From contig JACRBH010000020.1 of the NCBI GenBank assembly GCA_016234535.1, positions 1-43,368 on the forward strand: DNA of 43,368 nucleotides. The letters are read 5' to 3'. This stretch comes from Chloroflexota bacterium. GTDB taxonomy: Bacteria > Chloroflexota > Anaerolineae > Anaerolineales > Villigracilaceae. A program made the position numbers and the translations under genes. The notes under the pieces are model-generated. The model made no database searches, was not told the origin of the DNA, and was given only the letters and a program-made list of their open reading frames with translations. How positions within the stretch are numbered: the stretch's first letter is position 1; every line of letters begins with the position of its first letter. Positions 8,445 to 17,185 of this stretch are shown piece by piece.

Positions 8445-9215
8445 ATGAGTATGCCTGATCAAGAAGAAATAATTAGTGAGACCCAAAATCTAGAATTTCT
8501 TGGAGCAGTTATATTAAAGGCGAGAGATGCATTAATCGCTGTTTCGGATGCTTGCAAAAAGCCTTGGACAAAGAATCCTTCTATTGGCATAAGAGCCTTT
8601 TTAGGGTATTCGTTAGTCAAAGCACGCCGTCATTTTGCAGCAGTAATTGTACTTTGTGAAGAACGAGATTTATCGATGGTGGCCTATGTTCATCATCGCC
8701 AGATGTTTGAAATTTTCCTTCAAGTAAGGTATTTTTTATCCTTCAGTCAAGATAAAATGGAATATCTTGCACAAAAAATATCTGCCTGGGGTTGTTTGGA
8801 ATATCTTGAAAAATTAGAATCGTCTAAAGATCGTGATGGTATCAAAAATGGGTATGACGATATGTTAGAACAGCTTGCTTGTTTTGATAAGAACATTATT
8901 GATGAAATTAAAGTTGAGAAAAAACAGAGAAAGCATAATTGGTTTGGATCTAATTTCAGTAAGTTAGCTACTAATGTGAGCACGGAGGGGCAAGATTTAA
9001 AACTAGCTTACCAAGTCATATCTAACAATATTCATGGAACTTGGGGCTTAGCCCTTGAAGTAGCTAATCCAGAACCAGGTTTTTTGGATTTTCGAGGTTA
9101 TCCGGATAAGTCTACAATGTACAAATGGGCTGCTGATTTACTTAATCAAGTAATGATTTTATATATAAATATGTGGAATGAAATTGCTGTGACGGTGGGT
9201 GCTCCAGAGATATAA
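8445..9215 (+). CDS. Uncharacterised 256-residue protein, AT-rich, DUF5677-like
   Basis: No firm family recognised. The protein is mostly helical, soluble, rich in Lys/Glu and aromatic residues, with no signal peptide or membrane helix. The segment VAYVHHRQMFEIFLQVRYFLSF resembles the R-x2-x-E core of DUF5677/HEPN-like proteins that occur singly and sporadically, but this is a weak match by eye. Base composition and codon use (many AAA, ATT, TTA) differ clearly from the GC-rich genes either side, suggesting recent transfer. ATG at 8445 with only a weak purine stretch before it. No partner gene nearby. Confidence 0.6.
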   Translation: MSMPDQEEIISETQNLEFLGAVILKARDALIAVSDACKKPWTKNPSIGIRAFLGYSLVKARRHFAAVIVLCEERDLSMVAYVHHRQMFEIFLQVRYFLSFSQDKMEYLAQKISAWGCLEYLEKLESSKDRDGIKNGYDDMLEQLACFDKNIIDEIKVEKKQRKHNWFGSNFSKLATNVSTEGQDLKLAYQVISNNIHGTWGLALEVANPEPGFLDFRGYPDKSTMYKWAADLLNQVMILYINMWNEIAVTVGAPEI

Positions 9216-9320
9216 CTGTAAGACCGAATTCAAGTATTAACAATTGGAATATACTTTGTCTGCTTTCTTCTTTATAATCAATCCATCGTGGTTTTTCAAC
9301 TTTAATTAATGAGGTGACCC

Positions 9321-10484
9321 ATGACGTTCCAACTCGTGTACTACTCCCAGCAAGACCCGAAATGGAAACAGGATATTCTCGGCTTTGGCGATCCCGGCGA
9401 TACGATTGGATATGTCGGCTGTGCGCTGACGAGCACGGCCATGTTGATCAGCGGACATGGCTTTACTGAAACCCCCAAAAGCCTCAATCAAAAATTAAAA
9501 AACGTGAACGGTTTTTACAGCGCGGGTATTGTTTGGGGAGCCGTCAGTCAGGTTTATCCCCAGGTTACCGTCAAAAGCAATATCTCCTGTCAAAATACAG
9601 ACGCGCCGCTCGGCTTGATCGACGCGTCCATTGCGGCGGGTCAACCTGTCATTGTGATGGTGGATAGCACTCCCGCGCCCGGCCTGCTCACACACTGGGT
9701 CGTTCTTTACGGAAAAGAAGGCAGCGACTATCTCATGCTCGACCCGTGGCCCTATCAAACCGACGTCAACAAAAAAACTTATCTCATGCCGCGTTATAGT
9801 CAGGGCAACCCGCTCAAACGCTCCATTATGCATGTCATCATTTACGAATGTTTTGGAGCCAGCGGAGGGATCGCTGTACCGGGTTCGACTTCAACGACAG
9901 GCACGGATCAGACTCCGCCGGTAGCTGGTACGGTTACAACGAGCAGTAACTCAGCCCGAGTCAAAGCGGACGTGGCCTGGGGCCTGAACATCCGCTCGAG
10001 CATAGACACATCCAGCCCGAGCAACATCGTTGCCGTTGCGCCTGCGGGTTCAGTGTTGACCATTGTTGAATCTGACGGCGCTTCAAAGATCGGCGCGGTC
10101 AATCAATGGGTGCGCGTGCGCGATGACAAGGGTCACGAAGGCTTCGCGGCTGCATGGTATCTGGAGAAAGTTCAAACGGCAACCCCTGCCCCTGAAACAG
10201 TACCAGTTTCAAGTCCAGTAGATGAAGCGCCTGTTTCCACGTCCACACCCGCGCCGGAGAAAACAAAATTGATCGTCGTGGTCAAATCCGCCGGCGCAAA
10301 AATCTATAAAACAGCGTCCACGAAAAGCGCAATTGTGTCCACGGAAAAAAGCGGCGCGCGCCTCACAGTGACCGAGGATGCGGGAACAGCCGCCGCGAAA
10401 ATTGGCAAGGCTGGCAAATGGTTGGGCGTGAAAGGCACGAGCGGCAAACGCGGTTTTGTAGACGGCGGCCTGGTGAAAAAATAA
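9321..10484 (+). CDS. C39-like cysteine peptidase with bacterial SH3 domains
   Basis: A 387-residue protein. The N-terminal ~170 residues form a peptidase_C39_2 fold: catalytic Cys34 in YVGCALTSTAM, His125 in LLTHWVVLYG, Asp141 in LDPW. A Ser/Thr/Pro linker follows, then an SH3-like repeat (VKADVAWGLNIRSS... WVRVRDDKGHEGFAAAWYL), a second Pro-rich linker and a degenerate SH3-like C-terminal domain rich in lysine. Such proteins usually act on peptidoglycan or surface peptides. No signal peptide is visible although SH3 domains normally bind the cell wall. GAGGTG precedes the ATG at suitable spacing. Confidence 0.8.
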   Translation: MTFQLVYYSQQDPKWKQDILGFGDPGDTIGYVGCALTSTAMLISGHGFTETPKSLNQKLKNVNGFYSAGIVWGAVSQVYPQVTVKSNISCQNTDAPLGLIDASIAAGQPVIVMVDSTPAPGLLTHWVVLYGKEGSDYLMLDPWPYQTDVNKKTYLMPRYSQGNPLKRSIMHVIIYECFGASGGIAVPGSTSTTGTDQTPPVAGTVTTSSNSARVKADVAWGLNIRSSIDTSSPSNIVAVAPAGSVLTIVESDGASKIGAVNQWVRVRDDKGHEGFAAAWYLEKVQTATPAPETVPVSSPVDEAPVSTSTPAPEKTKLIVVVKSAGAKIYKTASTKSAIVSTEKSGARLTVTEDAGTAAAKIGKAGKWLGVKGTSGKRGFVDGGLVKK

Positions 10485-10506
10485 AAGTTTATGCAAGCAA
10501 TGTAAC

Positions 10507-11706
10507 ATGACTCTCCCCAACAGGCTGGGCCGCTTCTGGTTGATTTTGATTATCCCGCTTTTAGCCTGGCTGTCCTACGCTGTTGCAATCAGAATTGTCA
10601 ATTCGATAGATTATCAGAAAGACTATAGCGACTTCGTACCGTTTTGGCTGGCGGGGAATCTGGTTGCCAACGGACAAAGCCCGTACGACACTGCGCTGTG
10701 GGTGGATGGATATGCAGGAAACGGGGTGGGCGAGATGATTGACCATTCATTTCTATATCCGCTTCCGCTGGCGTTTTTCTTTGTTCCGCTGGGGATGTTG
10801 CCTCTGCGTGCCGCGCATGTTCTGTGGGTCGCGGCTACATTGTTTATCATATTGGGGGTCACGCTGGCATTGCCATTGACTCGGGAGAGTCCAAAGGCCA
10901 AACCGCTTCTCATCCACCTTTTGATCGGCGTTATTTTTTTCCGCCCCGCTGTATTGAGCGTAACCACAGGCCATATCAGCGGGTTGCTTTTGCTTCTGCT
11001 GGTTGGGAGTCTTTTTTTGTTTGAAAGGGACAAACCATTTTGGGGCGGCTTTCTATTCACCTTCCTGATGCTCAAACCGAATCTGGGCGCAGTGCTGATT
11101 CCATTATTGGTTATCTGGCTGCTGCGGCGAAAAATGACTCACGCATTTTGGGGCATGGCATTTGCAGGGCTTTTGATGCTGACCGCTGGGTTATTGTATG
11201 ATCTGCATTGGCTGTCTGAATACTGGCAGGTCGGCAGTGGGAAACTTGCTCAAACCTTCGGCTTTTCTCCCACCGTCTGGGGACTTGCGCATCTGACCTG
11301 TAATCAGCAGCAATCCTGTGTGCTGGCAGTGGGCGGGGTTGCCGCAATTGTTTTGACGGGTCTTGTTTTATGGCTGCTTGTGCGCTTCCCGCATGTAACC
11401 CCGCTGAATGCCTTCTCCCTCTCCATTGCATTGACTTTGCTCATCACTCCCTACATATGGACGTACGATCAATTGCTTTTGCTTATCCCTATTGCAACGA
11501 TCATTTTCTTTTTCAGTGAGCGCAAAGGCGGATTGATCCCTGCGGCGTTATTTTTCCTTGCCGTGGATTTCCTGGCTGTCTTCCTGCTTGTCTACAATAC
11601 CGGGTTGCAAGTTGAAATCCTGAACGGTTTTATCCCGCTTGTGATCCTTGGCTTTGCACTGTATTCAACGCGTCGACAAACACATCCACCATCTTCTGAA
11701 TATTGA
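10507..11706 (+). CDS. GT87/DUF2029-like polytopic membrane glycosyltransferase
   Basis: A 399-residue integral membrane protein with about ten hydrophobic helices. The first helix is followed by YQKDYSDFVPFWLAGNLV and GQSPYD, the acidic loop and G-x-x-P-Y-D signature of GT87 polyprenyl-phosphate-sugar transferases. LMLKPNLGAVLIPLL matches the K-P helix seen in the other GT87-like protein (3531-4682). The 3' end runs 77 bp into the convergent GT4 gene. No good Shine-Dalgarno before 10507. Likely works with the glycosyltransferases to 15201 in building an exported glycan; donor and product unknown. Confidence 0.75.
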   Translation: MTLPNRLGRFWLILIIPLLAWLSYAVAIRIVNSIDYQKDYSDFVPFWLAGNLVANGQSPYDTALWVDGYAGNGVGEMIDHSFLYPLPLAFFFVPLGMLPLRAAHVLWVAATLFIILGVTLALPLTRESPKAKPLLIHLLIGVIFFRPAVLSVTTGHISGLLLLLLVGSLFLFERDKPFWGGFLFTFLMLKPNLGAVLIPLLVIWLLRRKMTHAFWGMAFAGLLMLTAGLLYDLHWLSEYWQVGSGKLAQTFGFSPTVWGLAHLTCNQQQSCVLAVGGVAAIVLTGLVLWLLVRFPHVTPLNAFSLSIALTLLITPYIWTYDQLLLLIPIATIIFFFSERKGGLIPAALFFLAVDFLAVFLLVYNTGLQVEILNGFIPLVILGFALYSTRRQTHPPSSEY

Positions 11707-12724
11707 TCTCTTCCGAAACGATTCGAAAAGACTCCGCTCCCATCTTTCGCAAACGCGCCACATCCGACAGTGCGTTTTTCATTGTGGAAACCAGCGCGTC
11801 ATAATCATCGGGATTGATCTGCCATCCATTCCCTTCGCGGACAAGATCGTCCTGCGTGCCATCTCCCTTTGCCACGATGACGGGCAGACCGTAGCTCATT
11901 GCTTCCTGGACGGCAAGTCCGCCGGTTCCAGGCAGGACGAATAGGTCTGCTTCTGCGAAATAGGGTTTGACCTCAGCCCCGTGCTTTTCCCCGGCAAACT
12001 CTGCGGCAGGATACACATCCCGGGCAATCGCCTCCAATGAAGTTCGTTCTGGTCCATCGCCAACAATGATCAAGCGCGGATTGGATTCCATTTCAGCGCA
12101 GGCGCGGAGTAATGAGTCAAGTTTTTTGCGAGCTTGTAATCTTCCAACAAATAAGATGGTTGGTTGAATGTTAAGGGTCGAAGGTTGAAGGTCGAAGGTC
12201 GGGGCTGGCGAAACTGAGTTATGCGCTACAAATATTTTCTCGCGCGGAAAGCCAAGCTCCGCATATTCCTCTGCCCCGCGCTGACTGTATGTGAGCATCG
12301 CATCGAATTGATTGACAAACGCCAGCCAGAGATTGCGTTTAATTCCGCTGACACGCGGCGCACCAAGTCCCCAGCCGATGACTCTTCGTCTGCGGGCATG
12401 CATCCACCTGACAGCAGATGGCGTTGAAATATTGCGTGGATTTGCTTCCACGATCAGGGAATCAGGATTCCATTCTTCGAGCCAGTTGACAATTCCCTTT
12501 TGATGGCAAAGATAAAATCCGCCGTTGAACAGGTGAATGTTCTCAGCTTGTTTCAGTTGCGCGATTCGAGTCTCGCCGCTGGCGATCATTTCCACTTGAC
12601 GGGGTAAGCCTGCAAATAGACTCATGCCATTTTCGCAGGACTCAGCCAGCAGGTCAAAGAAAGGAACGCGATAACTGGGAAGTACGCGCTGCTGCAAACC
12701 GAGTCGACCAGAATAGCGGCTCAT
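11630..12724 (-). CDS. Glycosyltransferase family 4 (GT-B)
   Basis: A 364-residue GT4 enzyme. The C-terminal donor-binding half is clear: ILFVGRLQARKKLDSLL, RLIIVGDGPE, then the block AEADLFVLPGTGGLAVQEAMSYGLPVI in which the E(x7)E region binds the nucleotide sugar. The start is chosen at 12724, where ATGA overlaps the stop of the upstream membrane protein and AGGCGG is 6 nt before; an ATG at 12730 is also possible. Residues ~173-188 are an in-frame stretch of short DNA repeat (12160-12205) at the hinge between the two Rossmann domains. The 3' end overlaps the convergent GT87-like gene by 77 bp. Confidence 0.9.
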   Translation of the reverse strand: MSRYSGRLGLQQRVLPSYRVPFFDLLAESCENGMSLFAGLPRQVEMIASGETRIAQLKQAENIHLFNGGFYLCHQKGIVNWLEEWNPDSLIVEANPRNISTPSAVRWMHARRRRVIGWGLGAPRVSGIKRNLWLAFVNQFDAMLTYSQRGAEEYAELGFPREKIFVAHNSVSPAPTFDLQPSTLNIQPTILFVGRLQARKKLDSLLRACAEMESNPRLIIVGDGPERTSLEAIARDVYPAAEFAGEKHGAEVKPYFAEADLFVLPGTGGLAVQEAMSYGLPVIVAKGDGTQDDLVREGNGWQINPDDYDALVSTMKNALSDVARLRKMGAESFRIVSEEINIQKMVDVFVDALNTVQSQGSQAG

Positions 12725-14157
12725 TGACATCCGCCTGTTGACTTACTGAAAATCATGGCATCTTCATCACGATATATCCCGCACCATTGATTCGAGTTTT
12801 TCATGGCAGTTATAAGCAATGGTTCGCCCCCCGCAGATAACATGACGAGTTGAATATTTTCTTCACCCAGAAGATTTTCCCATTGCGGAGACGCGTTTGC
12901 GATTGCTATATATTTTTCCCATTGTTCAGGCGGATATAACTCGAAGCGTGTGTCAATCCACACCGGGCGGGAGGGCAGGGCGAAGATGAGATAACTCGAA
13001 TAACTGAAGTCGCTCCACAGCGGCCCCGTCAGTTCAGGATGTGAGGCAAGCCATTCCGTTGCTTCAATTGGGTTTGCATTGTCGTACGCGCGCGGCGCAT
13101 CAGGCCACCACGAATCACGAAAGCCCGGTAAAAGCGAGAAAGGAATCAAAAGTAAAAGACAGGCCGCAAAGATATTGATGACAGGCTTTTCTTTTTCAAT
13201 TGGCTTATCCAGATATCGCGCGCCGAATTCCGCCAGCAGACTTGCGGTGAGAATCACCATGATGAAAATAAACCAGATCACATAGCGGATTCCGAGAAGC
13301 GCGAGCCAGCCGAAGAATATAAAATTAACCCATTCGAGCAGAGATAATTTACGGGGCGAAAGAGCCGCCAGCGGCGCGAAGATCAACAGCCACGCGAAAA
13401 ATAAATTCGCCTGCCAGCCGCGGTTGACCATTGGCATCCATTCCACGCTGAATTGTTGATTGGACGGCGCGCTGAGCATATCCTTCACATACCCAAGCAC
13501 ATAGATTCCATGTGGATTAATAAAAATCGTGAGGGCTGAAATGACAAACGCAATCGCAAGTTGTTTCTTATTGCCTTTGCCAAATACGAATGCAAATGCG
13601 CCAAGAACGAATAACAATGGAAACGATCCATGCAAGTTGACCCATAACATGGACAGGACAGGCAGCAACCATAATCCGCGCTTTTCACCTTGAGTCCACT
13701 TTGCGAGGATGAATAATGTCAAAACAAAAATTGGATAAATAAATAATTGCGGACGAAACGACCAGTTGCTGCTCCCCGCCAATGCCGCCAATATCGTGAG
13801 TAAACTCGCCAGCCGCGGACCTGCGCCCGCGTTCCGAACTAAAATCCAGAGCAATGTATATGTTATGGCAATCACTACGGCGCGAAGAAAAAACGTAAGT
13901 ACCAATCCGCCTGCCTGATATGTCTTCCAAAATACCAAAGCCGCCAGCCATGATTGATAAAAGAATGATGTTCCTGCTTGAGTAAAACTATAAGTGTCAA
14001 CCGTCGGCACTGATCCGCTCTGCGCCACATCCTGACCGAGCCGCAGATACCACCAGTAATCTTGCGGGGAAAGCGGTAATAGCAGAGCAAGGCTCAATAG
14101 AATGAGCAGCGCAATGCTCAACCAGAGAAGATCATACGAATGTTTGCGAAAGCTCAT
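12721..14157 (-). CDS. Polytopic membrane protein, GT-C-like
   Basis: 478 residues with about 12 hydrophobic helices and a soluble C-terminal domain of ~110 residues. The first loop, PQDYWWYLRLGQDVAQSG then DTYSFTQAG, has the acidic residue next to a helix that is usual in GT-C glycosyltransferases using lipid-linked donors (PMT/ArnT style). The C-terminal part (PSRPVWIDTRFELYPPEQW) is seen in a conserved family of bacterial membrane proteins of unknown function. AAGGATA lies before the ATG. It overlaps the GT4 start, so both are likely translated together. Activity not proven. Confidence 0.7.
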   Translation of the reverse strand: MSFRKHSYDLLWLSIALLILLSLALLLPLSPQDYWWYLRLGQDVAQSGSVPTVDTYSFTQAGTSFFYQSWLAALVFWKTYQAGGLVLTFFLRAVVIAITYTLLWILVRNAGAGPRLASLLTILAALAGSSNWSFRPQLFIYPIFVLTLFILAKWTQGEKRGLWLLPVLSMLWVNLHGSFPLLFVLGAFAFVFGKGNKKQLAIAFVISALTIFINPHGIYVLGYVKDMLSAPSNQQFSVEWMPMVNRGWQANLFFAWLLIFAPLAALSPRKLSLLEWVNFIFFGWLALLGIRYVIWFIFIMVILTASLLAEFGARYLDKPIEKEKPVINIFAACLLLLIPFSLLPGFRDSWWPDAPRAYDNANPIEATEWLASHPELTGPLWSDFSYSSYLIFALPSRPVWIDTRFELYPPEQWEKYIAIANASPQWENLLGEENIQLVMLSAGGEPLLITAMKNSNQWCGIYRDEDAMIFSKSTGGCQ

Positions 14158-14190
14158 TCAATATCCTTTTAACGATGGACGGTCTTCGGA

Positions 14191-15201
14191 CTACCGTCCA
14201 CTGTCCAGCAATACTTTGAGATACGACTCCACCATTTGATCGAGACTAAAAGCCGACTCGGCCCGCTTCCGTGCCGCCGCCCGGAACTGATCCTGTTTCG
14301 TCAGCACATCCACCGCTGACTCAGCCAGCGCGGAAATGTCAGGCGTTTCCAATTTCCAGGGATTCCCGCCATAAGGGACAATGCAGCCCGCGTCATCGGT
14401 CACCAACTCTTTGATCGAACCGCTGTCGAAACCAACGACCGGTAATCCGCACGCCATTGCCTCGATGACAGAGTTTGGGCAGGGCGGGTTGACCTCTGCC
14501 GAATACAGCATGTGACTCGACCTCGCCAGAGTTGGAATTTGATCGCGTGGAATTGTGCCAAGAAATTTGACAGGCACTTTGCTTTGTAATTTGTTCTGAG
14601 TTGCATTATCCACTTTGCCAGCCACCACAACTTCCATTGGAAAATTTGTGGAAAGTTTTTCAGCCAGTGAAACGGCATGGAATAGACCTGAATTCAAACC
14701 GCCAGCCAGACTTCCCTCTAATAGCAATAATCGAAAACGATCCGTCGGACGATCATGTTCACCGTCAGGTGTATAAGTCTGCAAATCAACGCCATTGATA
14801 ATGACAGAGGCGGGAACTTTCGCCGCGCCATACCAATCTTCCCACCATTTGCGGATGAATTGACTCTGATAGATGACTCTGTCAGCAAAGCGCGCGCGGA
14901 TCAACGCCAGCATTGCGTTGCCATATTCCGCGCGGACATGATAGCGCGGCCCCGTCCAGCGCGCACGCTGAACCCAGTTGACGCCGTCCAATCTTTGGAT
15001 GACGCGAATGCCCCGTCGCCGCACCCGCCACAGGTCAGGCAGGAAGCGCGTGCCTGCGATGACGAGAACTGCGTCAGCGTTGGCAGAAAGATCGTGAGTA
15101 AAGTCAATGCCGCGCGCGCGAAGTCCCTGTTCAAACTTCAAGCGGAAAGACGCCATGCCGCCCGTCCCCTCGACATACGGAACAATACAAATTCGAGACA
15201 T
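14191..15201 (-). CDS. Glycosyltransferase family 4 (GT-B)
   Basis: A 336-residue GT-B enzyme. N-terminal acceptor half: ICIVPYVEGTGGMASFR, VIQRLDGVNW. C-terminal donor half: FRLLLLEGS, VVVAGKVDNATQ, VKFLGTIPRDQIP, then SAEVNPPCPNSVIEAMACGLPVVGFD, where the E-A-x-A-x-G-x-P pattern is diagnostic. A TTG at 15216 could extend it, but ATG at 15201 is preferred: TATAAT at 15213-15208 lies exactly 6 nt upstream, so the transcript could begin at or next to the ATG. First gene of a minus-strand glycan unit with the genes down to 11630. Confidence 0.88.
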   Translation of the reverse strand: MSRICIVPYVEGTGGMASFRLKFEQGLRARGIDFTHDLSANADAVLVIAGTRFLPDLWRVRRRGIRVIQRLDGVNWVQRARWTGPRYHVRAEYGNAMLALIRARFADRVIYQSQFIRKWWEDWYGAAKVPASVIINGVDLQTYTPDGEHDRPTDRFRLLLLEGSLAGGLNSGLFHAVSLAEKLSTNFPMEVVVAGKVDNATQNKLQSKVPVKFLGTIPRDQIPTLARSSHMLYSAEVNPPCPNSVIEAMACGLPVVGFDSGSIKELVTDDAGCIVPYGGNPWKLETPDISALAESAVDVLTKQDQFRAAARKRAESAFSLDQMVESYLKVLLDSGR

Positions 15202-15207
15202 CCTCCC

Positions 15208-15213
15208 ATTATA
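15208..15213 (-). promoter_or_regulatory. Candidate leaderless -10 (TATAAT) of the 15201 glycosyltransferase
   Basis: TATAAT is followed by GGGAGG and then ATG. The GGGAGG touches the ATG, too close to work as a Shine-Dalgarno. The distance fits a transcript starting at the ATG. No convincing -35 is visible. Confidence 0.45.
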
Positions 15214-15245
15214 CAATCTTCCAAATTCAGTAAATCACAGATTAA

Positions 15246-15307
15246 GCGGAATGCAGACTTTAGTCTGCAATTTTACAGAGGCAACGCGGACTGAAGTCCG
15301 CGTTCCG
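15246..15307. repeat. GCGGACT(N)AGTCCGC palindromic repeat, two-hairpin copy
   Basis: Two adjacent palindromes: gcagactttagtctgc and acgcggactgaagtccgcgt. The same motif occurs at 36515-36567 and 38434-38481, each time as a doublet. It lies between the divergent GT4 gene and the kinase gene. Confidence 0.85.
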
Positions 15308-15382
15308 GAGCAAATTCATCCTTCTTCATTCGTCCTTAACTTATGGTATCCTTGCCTCAACTTATTCAGGGAGCATTCGTTC

Positions 15383-16012
15383 ATGTACATAGCCATCGAA
15401 GGGGTGATCGGCGTCGGCAAGACCACACTTGCCCGCCTGCTGCAAAGCACATTTGAAGCGGAAGTCCTGCTGGAGATATTCGAAGAGAACCCGTTTCTCT
15501 CTGATTTCTACGCAGACCGCGCGCGTTATGCGTTTCAGACTCAGATATTTTTTTTGCTCAGCCGCTATCATCAACAAAACAATAACGTTCCGAAAATATT
15601 GGCGGATGGAAAAAACCTGATCGCTGATTACACCTTCGCAAAGGATGCGCTCTTCGCGGGTATCAACTTGCAGGGCGATGAACTGACCATGTATCACAGG
15701 GTACACGAGGCGCTCGGCGAAAAAATTCCCAAACCAGATTTACTTGTGTACTTGCAAGCCAGCACCGATACGTTGATGTCGCGCATTGCGTTTCGTGACC
15801 GTCCTTATGAGCGGCAAATGGAACGGGCTTATATCGACGAACTCAATCACGCCTATGATGATTTTTTCAGCAAGCCTTTTGACCATGCGCCTGTGTTGAA
15901 GATCGATTCGAACGAACATGATATTGTTAATAACCCCGGGCATCTCAAGCGGATAGAGAACCGCATCCGCGAGACTTTGGGGCTGGCTCCGTTTCAAGCG
16001 ACATTGCTCTAG
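15383..16012 (+). CDS. Deoxynucleoside kinase (dGK/dAK-like)
   Basis: Phosphorylates salvaged deoxynucleosides with NTP. 209 residues, typical of the dNK family. P-loop GVIGVGKTT near the N-terminus; ENPFLSDFY substrate loop; ADYTFAKDALFA in place of the usual D/E-R-S, as in the Bacillus Dgk subgroup; and the lid RDRPYERQM. The reading frame is open far upstream, but MYIAIEGVIG at 15383 is the only start that begins the fold correctly, with GGGAG upstream. The nucleotidyltransferase-fold gene follows 18 bp later in the same operon. Base preference cannot be fixed by eye. Confidence 0.92.
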   Translation: MYIAIEGVIGVGKTTLARLLQSTFEAEVLLEIFEENPFLSDFYADRARYAFQTQIFFLLSRYHQQNNNVPKILADGKNLIADYTFAKDALFAGINLQGDELTMYHRVHEALGEKIPKPDLLVYLQASTDTLMSRIAFRDRPYERQMERAYIDELNHAYDDFFSKPFDHAPVLKIDSNEHDIVNNPGHLKRIENRIRETLGLAPFQATLL

Positions 16013-16030
16013 CTGATAAAGGATACACCT

Positions 16031-17050
16031 ATGCGCGTAACTCGTGAATCGCTTCTCCGTATTGCCAAAGAGACCGCCCAGGAGCGGGCATATAATGATC
16101 CCGAGATTATCGCCGCATATCTGACAGGTTCCCTGCTCAATGTTGACCCCATGCTCGGCGGCACAGCCGATATTGACATTGTCTTCGTTTATAAGAATAA
16201 ACCTCAGCAGGTGCGTGAGTTCGTAAAACTCACCCCTGACTTTCACCTCGATATCAGCCGCCGCACAAAGGATGAATTCAAGTCGCCGCGCGAACTTCGC
16301 AGTGACCCGTGGCTCGGCTACGAAATGTATGATCCCATTTTGTTGTACGAACGCGAAAAGTTCTTCGATTTCGTGCAAGCCAGTCTGCGCGCAGGCTTTG
16401 ACTTTGAACAGCCTCCGCTCATGCTGCAGCGCTGCCGCAAACTGCTCTCACATGGCCGCCAGATCTGGATGGACTTAACCGAAGTGGACTCTGCCGGGCC
16501 GAAGGAAGTACGAAAGTATATGAAGTCGCTTTATCACGTGGTCAACGCCGTTGCGGAATTGAGCGGTCCACCCATTCAGGAACGCAGGTTATTGCTTGAA
16601 TTCCCCGCACGCGCTGGAGCCGCAGGAAAACCTGAGCTGACTGCCACCGCATTTCATCTGGTCGGCGCGAACAATGTGAATGCTGACAAATTAAAAACCT
16701 GGGTTTCAGATTGGAAATATGCCTTCAAACTCGCCAGTGAAAATGCAAATGTGGATATTCGAATTCAAACAACGCGCGCAAACTATTACGAGAAAGCCAT
16801 TATCGCCATGCTGGAAGGGGAGATTCCCCTGGCCGCGCTCTGGCCGCTCTTCCACACATGGACATTGTCCGCAGATGTGCTGGATGGTGACCACCTGAAA
16901 TTTTGGCAAAGCGCAGCGGGTGATCTGGGCCTGCTCGGCGCGGGATTCGCAGAACGCGTGGATGGACTCGATCATTTCATCGACGATGTCGAGATCATAT
17001 TGGATGAGGTCGCAAAAGAAAATGGATTGGAAACGTCCGTTGGAATATAG
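16031..17050 (+). CDS. Nucleotidyltransferase-fold protein of unknown function
   Basis: 339 residues. The N-terminal part carries the DNA polymerase beta-type signature: AAYLTGSLLNVDPMLGG followed by TADIDIVFV, i.e. the G-S motif then D-x-D metal ligands. The rest is helical with no recognised domain. AAGGA precedes the ATG. It is co-transcribed with the deoxynucleoside kinase and is followed by a terminator, so a role in nucleotide handling is suggested but not shown. Alternatives are an aminoglycoside-type or tRNA-type nucleotidyltransferase. Confidence 0.75.
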   Translation: MRVTRESLLRIAKETAQERAYNDPEIIAAYLTGSLLNVDPMLGGTADIDIVFVYKNKPQQVREFVKLTPDFHLDISRRTKDEFKSPRELRSDPWLGYEMYDPILLYEREKFFDFVQASLRAGFDFEQPPLMLQRCRKLLSHGRQIWMDLTEVDSAGPKEVRKYMKSLYHVVNAVAELSGPPIQERRLLLEFPARAGAAGKPELTATAFHLVGANNVNADKLKTWVSDWKYAFKLASENANVDIRIQTTRANYYEKAIIAMLEGEIPLAALWPLFHTWTLSADVLDGDHLKFWQSAAGDLGLLGAGFAERVDGLDHFIDDVEIILDEVAKENGLETSVGI

Positions 17051-17061
17051 ACTCAACTTTC

Positions 17062-17094
17062 AAACTTCCGAAGTCTAAAGGCTTCGGAAGTTTT
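17062..17094 (+). terminator. Rho-independent terminator after the kinase/nucleotidyltransferase operon
   Basis: Perfect 12-bp stem AAACTTCCGAAG / CTTCGGAAGTTT with an 8-nt loop, ending in a short T run. It starts 12 nt after the stop codon at 17050. Confidence 0.85.
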
Positions 17095-17138
17095 GTAAAA
17101 GGTAGAAAATTATTGTCGAGACAGAATCAGCCCGCCCG

Positions 17139-17148
17139 TCGCGAGAGG
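17139..17148 (+). promoter_or_regulatory. Possible PyrR-binding-like RNA motif in the pyrB leader
   Basis: TCGCGAGAGG matches nine of ten positions of the core UCCNGNGAGG of PyrR-binding loops and sits between CGCC/GGCG arms. No T-run terminator is seen next to it and no pyrR is in the window, so this is tentative. Confidence 0.25.
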
Positions 17149-17185
17149 CGAGCAGGAAAATGATATAGCGTGAACCATGTGATTA

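Noticed and set aside
14755..15294. Long plus-strand frame (179 codons) opposite the GT4 gene
   Set aside because: Low-similarity antisense shadow of a clear glycosyltransferase; no start signal.
15107..15382. Longer N-terminus for the deoxynucleoside kinase
   Set aside because: The open frame upstream runs antisense to the GT4 start and through repeat sequence; the kinase fold begins at 15383.
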